Below the pieces are notes generated by a model. It did no database searches and was not told the origin of the DNA. It saw only the letters and a list, made by a program, of their open reading frames with translations. Below are positions 1 through 5,872 of a stretch of DNA of 7,613 nt, piece after piece. The stretch is from the NCBI GenBank assembly GCA_023473845.1, contig JAMCYA010000063.1, forward strand, positions 1-7,613. The letters are read 5' to 3'. The DNA comes from Patescibacteria group bacterium (GTDB lineage: Bacteria; Patescibacteriota; Doudnabacteria; UBA920). The translations under genes and the position numbers were made by a program. How positions within the stretch are numbered: the first letter of the stretch is position 1; the number at the start of each line of letters is the position of its first letter.

Positions 1-17
1 CATCCCCAAACCTGTTT

Positions 18-52
18 AAAGTGGGGATAAGTGGAGAGTATTGTGGATAACA
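18..52 (+). promoter_or_regulatory. Putative MraZ operator (GTGG direct repeats) upstream of the dcw cluster
   Basis: Three GTGG-containing units start at 21 (GTGGGGATAA), 31 (GTGGAGAGTA) and 43 (GTGGATAACA), so the spacings are 10 and 12 bp. MraZ proteins are known to bind short GTGG/TGGG-type direct repeats at about 10-bp spacing in front of their own gene, and mraZ starts at 104. The most likely function is autoregulation of the division cluster. The third unit is offset by 2 bp from ideal spacing and may bind more weakly. A core promoter must lie between here and 104, but no convincing -35/-10 pair was found; TTAACA at 56-61 and TG-C-CATAAG at 73-81 are weak candidates with poor mutual spacing. 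Confidence 0.6.
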
Positions 53-69
53 AATTTAACACTTATCCC
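24..69. repeat. 10-bp perfect inverted repeat flanking the mraZ promoter region
   Basis: GGGATAAGTG at 24-33 is the exact reverse complement of CACTTATCCC at 60-69, with 26 bp between the arms. The left arm overlaps the first two GTGG units. The right arm lies 35 bp before the mraZ start codon. It could be a two-site operator allowing looping, or a weak hairpin if transcribed. There is no T tract after it, so it is not a classical terminator. Confidence 0.45.
42..50 (-). promoter_or_regulatory. DnaA-box-like 9-mer inside the mraZ control region
   Basis: TGTGGATAA is the exact reverse complement of the consensus DnaA box TTATCCACA. Two related sites flank it: TGGGGATAA at 22-30 (one mismatch when reversed) and TTATCCCTA at 63-71 (two mismatches, opposite orientation). 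The match is seen directly. DnaA binding is inference, because the same bases also fit the GTGG repeat of the MraZ operator. Confidence 0.35.
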
Positions 70-103
70 TACTGCCATAAGGCTTAATTAACAGATTTTT
101 AAA

Positions 104-535
104 ATGTTTATCGGAGAATATCAGGGTACCATAGACGACAAAGGCAGAATCGCCATCCCGGTAAAATTCAGGGCGCAATTGAAAGCCAAAGTGGTGGTTA
201 CCAGAGGTTTGGATAATTCCTTGTTTCTATACAGCGTCGAGGAGTGGAAAAAGCTGGCGGAAAAATTGGCTAGTCTCCCAATTTCTACTGCCAACACGCG
301 AGCTTTTTCCCGTTTGATGCTGGCTGGAGCCATGGATTGCGATGTGGATAAACAGGGTAGGATAATTCTGCCCGGGTACTTGAAAGATTTCGCGAAGATC
401 AGTAAAAAAGTGGTTTGCGCCGGATTGTATAACCGCATTGAGTTATGGAGCGAAGAGCTCTGGCAGGCATACAAGACGCAGACCGAAGCAGCTAGCAACG
501 CCATTGCTGAGCAGCTGGGCAGTCTGGGAGTTTAA
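104..535 (+). CDS. mraZ: Transcriptional regulator MraZ
   Basis: MraZ is a DNA-binding regulator of the division and cell-wall cluster; it forms ring-shaped oligomers and acts on repeats upstream of its own gene. The 143-residue protein has the two tandem SpoVT/AbrB-like half domains of the family. The first begins MFIGEYQGTIDDKGRIAIP with its DxxGR turn at residues 12-15. The second, around residues 76-120, has DKQGRIILP at 82-90. The DxxGR segments form the DNA-contacting surface in this family. Length is typical (about 140-150). It is the first gene of the cluster, 18 bp before rsmH, and the GTGG repeats at 21-52 are its likely operator. No Shine-Dalgarno sequence precedes the ATG; the start is chosen because the family N-terminus begins at this methionine. 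Identity is secure; the regulatory direction here is inferred. Confidence 0.96.
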   Translation: MFIGEYQGTIDDKGRIAIPVKFRAQLKAKVVVTRGLDNSLFLYSVEEWKKLAEKLASLPISTANTRAFSRLMLAGAMDCDVDKQGRIILPGYLKDFAKISKKVVCAGLYNRIELWSEELWQAYKTQTEAASNAIAEQLGSLGV

Positions 536-553
536 TTAGCTTAGGGTTGCTGC

Positions 554-1498
554 ATGGACAAACAGGATTATTTTCACCAGCCGGTCTTGCTCCAAGAGGT
601 GATAGACCTGCTTAACCCCCAACCGGGCGAAATTTTTATCGATGCGACTTTGGGCGGCGCGGGCTACAGCCAAGCCATCCTGCGCAAAATCGGGAAAGAA
701 GGCGGACTGGTTTCCGTTGACTTGGACAGCGATGCCGTCGGGTCTGCCAGGCGGCTTGTGCAGGATAACCAAAACTGGAACATTGTTCAGGGAAATTTTA
801 GAAACATAGACAAAATTGCCGAAAAACACAAGTTAAATCAAATTCACGGGATAGTTGCGGATATCGGTTTTTCCAGCTATGAACTGGATCAGTCGGGCCG
901 GGGTTTGTCTTTCCAAAAAGATGAACCGCTCGACATGAGGTTTGACCAAAGTCAGCCCGAAGATGCCAGATTTTTGCTGGCCAGCCGCAGCGAAGCGGAA
1001 CTGGAAAAAATCTTCAGGGAGTATGGTGAAGAAAAGTTCAGCCGGCAGATTGCGCGGCGGATCAAGGCCAGCCAGGCTGCTGGCCAGAAGCTGCATAAAA
1101 CCGGCCAGCTGTATGAGCTTATCCAAGCGGCGCTGCCCAAGCCGGTGAAGCATAAGGCTGCAGACAGCGCGCGCCGGGTCTTCCAAGCCCTGAGGATTGC
1201 GGTCAACCATGAACTGGAAAACTTGGAGGATTTTTTGCCCAAAGCCTTCGATATTTTGTCCGCCGGCGGGCGCTTGGCCGTAGTATCCTTTCATTCCCTG
1301 GAAGACCGCATTGTAAAGGAGTTTTTCAACCAGTTGGCCAAAGGTTGCGTGTGTCCGCCGGATTTTCCCCAGTGCGTCTGCGGCAAAAGCCCGCTGCTAA
1401 AAGTTTTGACTAAAAAACCGGTTACCGCTTCGGAGGCCGAGCTTGCGGCGAACAGCCGCAGCCGTCCGGCAAAGCTGCGCGCCGCCCTTAAGCTTTAA
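554..1498 (+). CDS. rsmH: 16S rRNA (cytosine1402-N4)-methyltransferase RsmH
   Basis: RsmH (formerly MraW) uses S-adenosylmethionine to methylate N4 of C1402 in the decoding centre of 16S rRNA in the cytoplasm. The 314-residue protein shows the family landmarks in order: HQPVLLQEVIDLL at 8-20, the SAM-binding loop DATLGGAGYS at 30-39, the acidic end of strand two DLDSD at 56-60, ADIGFSSYELD at 102-112 followed by GRGLSF, DSARRVFQALRIAVNHEL at 204-221, and the closing strand GGRLAVVSFHSLEDRIVKEFF at 238-258. A CVC/CVC cysteine cluster at 265-276 and the terminal RSRPAKLRA are also family features. Length is normal. It follows mraZ by 18 bp, the canonical order. AGGG at 543-546 is the nearest thing to a ribosome-binding site in the cluster. 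Nothing suggests loss of function. Confidence 0.97.
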   Translation: MDKQDYFHQPVLLQEVIDLLNPQPGEIFIDATLGGAGYSQAILRKIGKEGGLVSVDLDSDAVGSARRLVQDNQNWNIVQGNFRNIDKIAEKHKLNQIHGIVADIGFSSYELDQSGRGLSFQKDEPLDMRFDQSQPEDARFLLASRSEAELEKIFREYGEEKFSRQIARRIKASQAAGQKLHKTGQLYELIQAALPKPVKHKAADSARRVFQALRIAVNHELENLEDFLPKAFDILSAGGRLAVVSFHSLEDRIVKEFFNQLAKGCVCPPDFPQCVCGKSPLLKVLTKKPVTASEAELAANSRSRPAKLRAALKL

Positions 1499-1531
1499 TT
1501 AAAAACCAAAAACAAAAAACTAAAAATTTTT

Positions 1532-1900
1532 ATGCTGAAAACCCTAACTTTATCCAATTTTTTCTCTACTGCCGACACGCTCGGCCAAGCGGCCAAAAAA
1601 GGCCGGGTTAAGAGCCAGAGCCATCCATTGCGCTTGTTCGCCGGGCTTTTTTTGCTGGCATTAAACGCCTATTTGCTGCTGGGCTACTTTGTAGAGGTTA
1701 ACGGTAATTCCTCCAAAGGCTATGAAATAAAGAAAATGCAGCAGCAGATAACCAATCTGACCGATGCGCAGAAAAAATTGAACTTGAAGCTGGCGGAGAA
1801 TACTTCAATGGTAAGCATTCAGGAGGGCTTCTTAAGCGCCAATTTCGTCCCGGCCGAAACTCCGGTGTTTCTGGAATCGACCCGGCTGACTCAAAGATAA
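1532..1900 (+). CDS. ftsL: FtsL-like bitopic cell-division protein
   Basis: FtsL is a small bitopic membrane protein that bridges FtsB/DivIC and the FtsW-FtsI synthase complex at the septum. This 122-residue product has an N-terminal cytoplasmic part with basic residues (1-32), one transmembrane helix at about 33-54 rich in L, A and F, and an extracytoplasmic segment at about 63-92 with heptad-like hydrophobic spacing that should form a short coiled coil. FtsL sequences diverge strongly, so the call depends on topology, size and its slot between rsmH and ftsI, where ftsL normally lies. The 33-bp gap before it is very A-rich and lacks a Shine-Dalgarno motif. The C-terminal 25 residues (SANFVPAETPVFLE and following) are not helical-looking and could be a partner-binding tail. 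A generic septum-formation initiator protein is the alternative. Confidence 0.78.
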   Translation: MLKTLTLSNFFSTADTLGQAAKKGRVKSQSHPLRLFAGLFLLALNAYLLLGYFVEVNGNSSKGYEIKKMQQQITNLTDAQKKLNLKLAENTSMVSIQEGFLSANFVPAETPVFLESTRLTQR

Positions 1901-1917
1901 ACTAAGCCTGTAAGTAC

Positions 1918-3666
1918 ATGGTGAGAAAGAGCCGTCCAAGCCCCTTTGGTTTAAGAAGCAGCCTTGTGACTGCTTTTTTGTTGCTGCTTTTTTTGATTAT
2001 CCTGGCGCGTTTATTTTATTTGCAAGTAATTGTAGGCAGCCAGATCCGGGTTTTGGCCCAGGCCCAGCACAGCATTTATAAAAAACTACTACCCAGCCGG
2101 GGGGAAATTAAGCTGATCGACCAGGTCAGCCAGGAAACCGTGCCCTTGGCCACCAATATTGAGAAATATCTGGCTGCCTACAATTACTTGCAAATTCAGA
2201 ACCCCAAAAGCACGGCCGCCAGCTTGGCAGAGGTTCTGGGCCTGGCCCCTGAAGACGTACTGGCAAAGATTTCCGATACCAGCCGGAAATATGTGCCAAT
2301 CAAAAAACAGCTAACCGAAGACGAGCAGCGCAAAGTGGAAGACTTAAAGCTGCCGGGCATCTATTTTGATGCCGAAGAAACCCGGTCGTACCCTCAGAAC
2401 GAACTGCTGAGCCAGGTCCTGGGTTTTGTCGGCTACAATCAGGACAACCAGACCCAGAAAGTTGGCCTGTATGGCCTGGAAAGGAATTTCCAGAACGAGC
2501 TCGCGGGAAAATCCGGCGAACTGAAACAGGAGAGAGGTTTGGGCGGAGAATGGATTTTTGGCGGAGAAAGAGATTTCCAGCCTGCGGAAGACGGCGTAAA
2601 TTTGGTGTTAACCATTGACCGGACAATTCAGTTTAAGGCGGAAAGCGTGCTGAAGGACGCTGTGGAAAAGAATTCGGCGGACAGCGGCAGTGTACTTGTG
2701 ATAAATCCCAGCACAGGGGCGATTTTGGCCATGGCCGGGTATCCCAACTTCAACCCCAACGAATTCAACAAGCAGACTGACCCAAAGGTGTTTATGAACG
2801 AAAACGTCACGGGTAATTATGAGCCGGGGTCGGTTTTCAAGCCACTGACCATGGCCGCCGCGATTAATGAAGGCAAGATTACCCCCGACACCACATACAT
2901 TGATACCGGTGAAGTCAAAGTCGACAACTTTACCATAAAAAATTTCGACAAGAAAGCCCGCGGCCTGCAAACCATGACCCAGGTGCTGGAGCAATCTTTG
3001 AACACAGGCGTAATTTTTGCCAAGGAGCAGATGGGCGATAAGACTTTTTTCGATTACATCAAGAAATTCGGTTTTGGCAAGCTGACTGGGATTGAGCTGC
3101 CGGAAACCAAGGGTAATCTGGACAACCTAAAGGCCAACATCGCGGCCAGTTTTGATACCGCGACTTTCGGGCAGGGGATTACCATTACCCCCATCCAGCT
3201 GATCCAGGCGTTTACTGCCATTGCCAACCAGGGCAAAATGATGAAGCCTTATTTGGTGCAGAGCAAGATATATTCCGACGGCCGGGTGGAAAATACCAAG
3301 CCCCAGGAGGTGGCTCAGGTGATTTCGGAAAAAACCGCCAACACTGTGGCTGCCATGATGGTGAGCGTGATTGAAAGCGGGCACGGCAAAAAAGCCGGGG
3401 TACCCGGTTACTACATTGCCGGTAAAACGGGTACGGCACAGGTGGCGGGCAAAGACGGGAAATACGAGAATAACAACAACATTGGTTCGTTTATCGGGTT
3501 TGGGCCCGTGGAAAATCCGAAATTTTTGATGCTCATCCGGGTGGATCATCCGCGCAGCGTCAATTGGGCGGAAACTACGGCTGCGCCTGCCTTTGGCGAA
3601 ATTGCCCAGTTTATTCTGAACTATTACCAGGTGCCACCCACGCGCAATCTGGATACTGGCAAATAA
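1918..3666 (+). CDS. ftsI: Class B penicillin-binding protein FtsI (septal peptidoglycan transpeptidase)
   Basis: FtsI (PBP3/PBP2B type) cross-links septal peptidoglycan outside the membrane, working with the FtsW glycosyltransferase. The 582-residue protein has a short basic cytoplasmic tail, a transmembrane helix at about 15-38, a PBP dimerisation (pedestal) domain at about 55-215, and a C-terminal transpeptidase domain. All three active-site motifs are visible: S305-V-F-K308 with the acylated serine, S360-L-N362, and K503-T-G505 followed by TAQVAG. The conserved LxGxxGxE(K/R) region appears as VGLYGLERNFQNELAGKSG. The N-terminal RG(x)I motif is present as R61-G-E-I64, but the usual YDRNG continuation is replaced by KLIDQVS. 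There is no PASTA domain. It sits 17 bp after the ftsL-like gene and looks intact. Other class B PBPs (elongation PBP2) are less likely in this position. Confidence 0.94.
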   Translation: MVRKSRPSPFGLRSSLVTAFLLLLFLIILARLFYLQVIVGSQIRVLAQAQHSIYKKLLPSRGEIKLIDQVSQETVPLATNIEKYLAAYNYLQIQNPKSTAASLAEVLGLAPEDVLAKISDTSRKYVPIKKQLTEDEQRKVEDLKLPGIYFDAEETRSYPQNELLSQVLGFVGYNQDNQTQKVGLYGLERNFQNELAGKSGELKQERGLGGEWIFGGERDFQPAEDGVNLVLTIDRTIQFKAESVLKDAVEKNSADSGSVLVINPSTGAILAMAGYPNFNPNEFNKQTDPKVFMNENVTGNYEPGSVFKPLTMAAAINEGKITPDTTYIDTGEVKVDNFTIKNFDKKARGLQTMTQVLEQSLNTGVIFAKEQMGDKTFFDYIKKFGFGKLTGIELPETKGNLDNLKANIAASFDTATFGQGITITPIQLIQAFTAIANQGKMMKPYLVQSKIYSDGRVENTKPQEVAQVISEKTANTVAAMMVSVIESGHGKKAGVPGYYIAGKTGTAQVAGKDGKYENNNNIGSFIGFGPVENPKFLMLIRVDHPRSVNWAETTAAPAFGEIAQFILNYYQVPPTRNLDTGK

Positions 3667-3687
3667 CCCAGGAATTTTGGCTGTGGT

Positions 3688-3715
3688 TTGAGATTCGGGG
3701 AAAATTTGTTAGAAT
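3688..3715 (+). promoter_or_regulatory. Sigma70-type promoter with extended -10 for the deaminase gene
   Basis: TTGAGA at 3688-3693 (5 of 6 to TTGACA) is followed after 16 bp by TAGAAT at 3710-3715 (5 of 6 to TATAAT), with the extended TG at 3707-3708. Transcription should start near 3722, giving a leader of about 18 nt before the ATG at 3740. It is the best housekeeping promoter match in the window and lies in the gap immediately after ftsI, so it separates the downstream gene from the division operon. No clear terminator was found after ftsI, so read-through is also possible. Confidence 0.75.
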
Positions 3716-3739
3716 AAGCTAATTCAAACGCAATATTTT

Positions 3740-4729
3740 ATGACGAAAAAACCAGAAAAAGCCAGAGCTGAACTGCACACGCATCTGGGCGCAGCCGTGC
3801 ACCCTTCCATTCTATGGTCCATTGCGCACCGGCAGGGTATTAAGCTGCCGTCGAAAAACTACTGGGATTTTGAGGAGATGATTACCATGGGTGAAGGGCG
3901 GAAGAACAAGAACCTGAACGATATGCACTATCATTTTTACCATTGGACGGAACTTATCCAATCCTCGCCGGAAGCCATTGAAGAGTCGGTCAAGAGCGTA
4001 ATCGGCGGCGGCTATCGCGCCTGTAACCTGGTGCTGCAAGAGTTGCGCTTTAACCCCATGTTCAGGAACAGGGGCGGCGAACGGGATCTGGATCACATTA
4101 TTATGTCCGCTTTGTGGGGGTTGCAGCATGCGCTGCTGGAGTATCCCCAGGTTAAAGCGGGCATTATTGTCATGATGGACCGGATGTTTAATTACGGGAT
4201 GAACGAGATTATTTTGAAGAAAGCGATAAAATACAGGCACCAGGGCATAGTGGGGATCGATGTGGCCGGCCCGGAGCGCAAAAATTTTTCCATGAAGAAA
4301 CATGCTCTGTTGTTTGAGCAAGCGCGGGCCGCGGGTCTGGGCATTACCGCGCACACAGGAGAAGCCGGTTCCCTGGAAGAGCTCAGGTTTGTGGTCAGGG
4401 AGATTAGGCCCCATCGGGTGGGCCACGGCATTAAGTGCGTGGAGGATGTCAAGCTGATGGCGGAAATTGTCGAGCAGGGGATAGTTTTGGAAACCTGCCC
4501 CACCTCCAATTTAAAGAACAATGTGGTCAAGAGCCTAAAAGAGCTTAAAAATATCTACCGCACGCTCTTGAAACACAAGGTTAAGTTCACTATCAACACG
4601 GACGGGCCGGAAATGTACCGCACTAACATCCGCAAGGAGCAGGAACTGCTTGTTAAGCACGGCATTCTTAACCCCAAACAAGTGGATGAATGCACGCGCT
4701 GGGCGTTCGAGGCTACGTTCATCAAATAA
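3740..4729 (+). CDS. Adenosine deaminase-family metal-dependent hydrolase with altered substrate-contact residues
   Basis: Adenosine deaminases hydrolyse the 6-amino group of adenosine to give inosine, using a zinc ion in a TIM-barrel amidohydrolase fold. The 329-residue length is normal. The metal and catalytic set is visible in order: H13-T-H15 on strand one, GIDVAGPE at 172-179, H205-T-G-E208 (zinc ligand and general acid), R-V-G-H229-G, ETCPTSN near 250-256, and D288 in NTDGPEMY. Compared with mouse adenosine deaminase, two substrate-contacting aspartates are replaced by glycine. HLDGA becomes HLGAA (G17 in place of the 5'-hydroxyl contact). TDDP becomes TDGP (G289 in place of the N7 contact). 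The fold and deaminase chemistry are well supported; adenosine as substrate is not. Other adenosine-like or N6-modified nucleosides and nucleotides are possible. A likely role is purine salvage, useful to an organism with reduced biosynthesis. It has its own promoter and no Shine-Dalgarno sequence. Confidence 0.85.
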   Translation: MTKKPEKARAELHTHLGAAVHPSILWSIAHRQGIKLPSKNYWDFEEMITMGEGRKNKNLNDMHYHFYHWTELIQSSPEAIEESVKSVIGGGYRACNLVLQELRFNPMFRNRGGERDLDHIIMSALWGLQHALLEYPQVKAGIIVMMDRMFNYGMNEIILKKAIKYRHQGIVGIDVAGPERKNFSMKKHALLFEQARAAGLGITAHTGEAGSLEELRFVVREIRPHRVGHGIKCVEDVKLMAEIVEQGIVLETCPTSNLKNNVVKSLKELKNIYRTLLKHKVKFTINTDGPEMYRTNIRKEQELLVKHGILNPKQVDECTRWAFEATFIK

Positions 4730-4733
4730 AACC

Positions 4734-4764
4734 GTGAAATAATCGCGTTAGATAAGTGTAATAT
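4734..4764 (+). promoter_or_regulatory. Weak candidate promoter before the ECF sigma factor gene
   Basis: The 77-bp gap 4730-4806 must hold the start of the sigma transcript. GTGAAA at 4734-4739 and TAATAT at 4759-4764, preceded by TG, are a possible -35/-10 pair, but the 19-bp spacer is long. Autoregulated ECF genes often carry a different, non-sigma70 promoter, which I could not recognise with confidence. The 8-mer TGTAATAT at 4757-4764 recurs at 5431-5438 just at the start of the next gene, which may be chance. Confidence 0.25.
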
Positions 4765-4806
4765 TAGGTACAGGCTTACGGCAGTTTAAACGGTAGCATA
4801 AAACAC

Positions 4807-5370
4807 ATGCAGGAAATTTCCGATGAACAATTAGTGTTAGCAGCCAGGACTGACCAGTCTGCTTTGGAAATTCTGGTATCCCGGTACGTGCAGATTGTTT
4901 ATCGTTTTTGCTATGGCTACCTTCACGACCGCGCCGAAGCGGATGATGCCACCCAGGAAGTGTTTGTGAAAGTTTGGCAGAATTTGGGCAAGTTCGACAC
5001 CGCCAGGCTGTTTAAACCTTGGCTGTTCAAAGTCGCCCGGAACACTTGCCTGGACTTGCTCAGAAAAAAGCGCGATTTGACCTTTTCCGATATGGAGAGC
5101 GGGAACAGCGAAGAATCTTTTGCTGAAAATGTGGTGGACATCCAGCCTTTGCCCGAGGTTTCCGCTGAAAATAGCCTCTTTGTCCAAAAATTGGGTGCTG
5201 TGGTGGGTAAATTATCCCCCAAGTATGCCCAGGTTGTAGTTTTGCGCCACGAGCAGGACTTGAGCTTCCGGGAGATTGCCCTGATTACCCAAAAGCCCGT
5301 GAATACTGTCAAAAGCCTGTATCGCCGGGCCCTTGGCCGGCTGCAGGCGAGTTTCGGCCAAAAACGCTGA
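4807..5370 (+). CDS. ECF-family RNA polymerase sigma factor (RpoE-like)
   Basis: ECF sigma factors direct RNA polymerase to a small stress regulon and are usually held inactive by a membrane anti-sigma factor. The 187-residue protein contains only the two ECF domains. Sigma-2 spans about 18-88, with the core-binding and -10-recognition segment YRFCYGYLHDRAEADDATQEVFVKVWQ and then FKPWLFKVARNTCLDLLRKK. Sigma-4 spans about 129-183, with LSPKYAQVVVLRHEQDLSFREIA and the -35-binding helix-turn-helix ending NTVKSLYRRALGRL. The linker at 90-125 is acidic, as is common. It stops with TGA, which shows that UGA is a real stop here. The genes downstream encode membrane proteins and an export adaptor, so the regulon is probably envelope-directed; this is inference. 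No Shine-Dalgarno precedes the ATG at 4807, which begins the typical short N-terminus. Confidence 0.93.
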   Translation: MQEISDEQLVLAARTDQSALEILVSRYVQIVYRFCYGYLHDRAEADDATQEVFVKVWQNLGKFDTARLFKPWLFKVARNTCLDLLRKKRDLTFSDMESGNSEESFAENVVDIQPLPEVSAENSLFVQKLGAVVGKLSPKYAQVVVLRHEQDLSFREIALITQKPVNTVKSLYRRALGRLQASFGQKR

Positions 5371-5393
5371 GGCTAAGCCAAAAACTTGGATTT

Positions 5394-5423
5394 AAAAAGA
5401 TGCACCCCAACGCATCTTTTTTT
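5394..5423 (+). terminator. Intrinsic terminator-like hairpin after the sigma factor gene
   Basis: AAAAAGATGC at 5394-5403 pairs perfectly with GCATCTTTTT at 5412-5421 around an 8-base loop, and the T run continues to 5423 (seven Ts). The stem has only three G-C pairs, so it may terminate partially and act as an attenuator between the sigma gene and the next gene. The A run on the 5' side would provide a T run on the other strand, but no minus-strand gene ends here. Confidence 0.65.
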
Positions 5424-5436
5424 CGTATTATGTAAT

Positions 5437-5862
5437 ATGAAGCCAAAAGACATCGAAAAATTTACGCCTAATAACCTGAGTGTGCCCGAAGGCCTGCTAG
5501 ATAGGGTGATGTCCAGGATTGAAACCGAACGCAAGCTTATACGGCTGCGGCGCCGGCTGGTTTTTGCCGCTGTACTATTGGCGGGGTCTGTTGCCGCATT
5601 TGCGTTTATGCTCAGGCTTTTTTGGCTGGATGTCTCCACCTCAGGTTTTGGCCAGTACTTATCGCTATTTTTTTACGACTTCAAATTTATTGCCGCGGAC
5701 TGGCAGGATTACGCCTTCAGCCTTTTAGAGACCTTGCCGGCTTTAAGCGCCGGGGTATTTTTAGCTACGGTTTTGGCGGTACTTTACGGCCTGAGGCTGA
5801 CTTTGGGTTTCGGCCGGGAGTTTTTGTCCTCTTCCCGGCAGCTTTCCGCACTGAACCATTAA
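5437..5862 (+). CDS. Two-transmembrane protein in the anti-sigma position (candidate anti-sigma factor)
   Basis: I do not recognise a named family. The 141-residue product has a cytoplasmic-looking N-terminal segment (1-40), with a short amphipathic stretch PEGLLDRVMSRIETERKLIRLRRR, then a transmembrane helix at about 41-63, an aromatic-rich loop at 64-99, a second helix at about 100-124, and a short C-terminal tail. It contains no cysteine or histidine pair, so it is not a zinc-binding (ZAS) anti-sigma factor. The position directly after an ECF sigma gene, the small cytoplasmic head and the membrane anchor fit an anti-sigma role, but this is inference. The ATG at 5437 is chosen over an in-frame ATG at 5386. 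The upstream extension would be translated through the terminator hairpin and adds a non-conserved-looking stretch. The next gene starts 10 bp downstream. Confidence 0.7.
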   Translation: MKPKDIEKFTPNNLSVPEGLLDRVMSRIETERKLIRLRRRLVFAAVLLAGSVAAFAFMLRLFWLDVSTSGFGQYLSLFFYDFKFIAADWQDYAFSLLETLPALSAGVFLATVLAVLYGLRLTLGFGREFLSSSRQLSALNH

Positions 5863-5872
5863 TTTATTGGTT

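Noticed and set aside
1..28. Short inverted repeat ATCCCCA/TGGGGAT as a terminator of an upstream gene
   Set aside because: The stem is only 7 bp with a 13-base loop and no T tract. The right arm is better explained as the first MraZ repeat.
833..1294. Long minus-strand open frames opposite rsmH and other genes (for example 833-1294, 3127-3549, 3812-4426)
   Set aside because: They are shadows of well-supported plus-strand genes, with no recognisable domains and no promoter or start context of their own.
2542..2568. Repeated GGCGGAGAA at 2542-2550 and 2560-2568
   Set aside because: It lies inside ftsI and encodes GGE-like turns of the pedestal domain. Two copies of a short coding motif do not support a regulatory repeat.
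3667..3700. Possible terminator after ftsI
   Set aside because: I found no stable stem followed by a T run; CCA...TGG pairings are too short.
4784..4791. GTTTAAAC palindrome upstream of the sigma factor gene
   Set aside because: An 8-bp AT-rich palindrome is expected by chance, and the flanking bases do not extend the symmetry enough to suggest an operator.
5386..5436. Upstream in-frame start (ATG at 5386) for the two-transmembrane protein
   Set aside because: The 17 extra codons run through the hairpin at 5394-5423 and add a cysteine-containing stretch unlike the rest of the protein. The ATG at 5437 gives a normal charged N-terminus.
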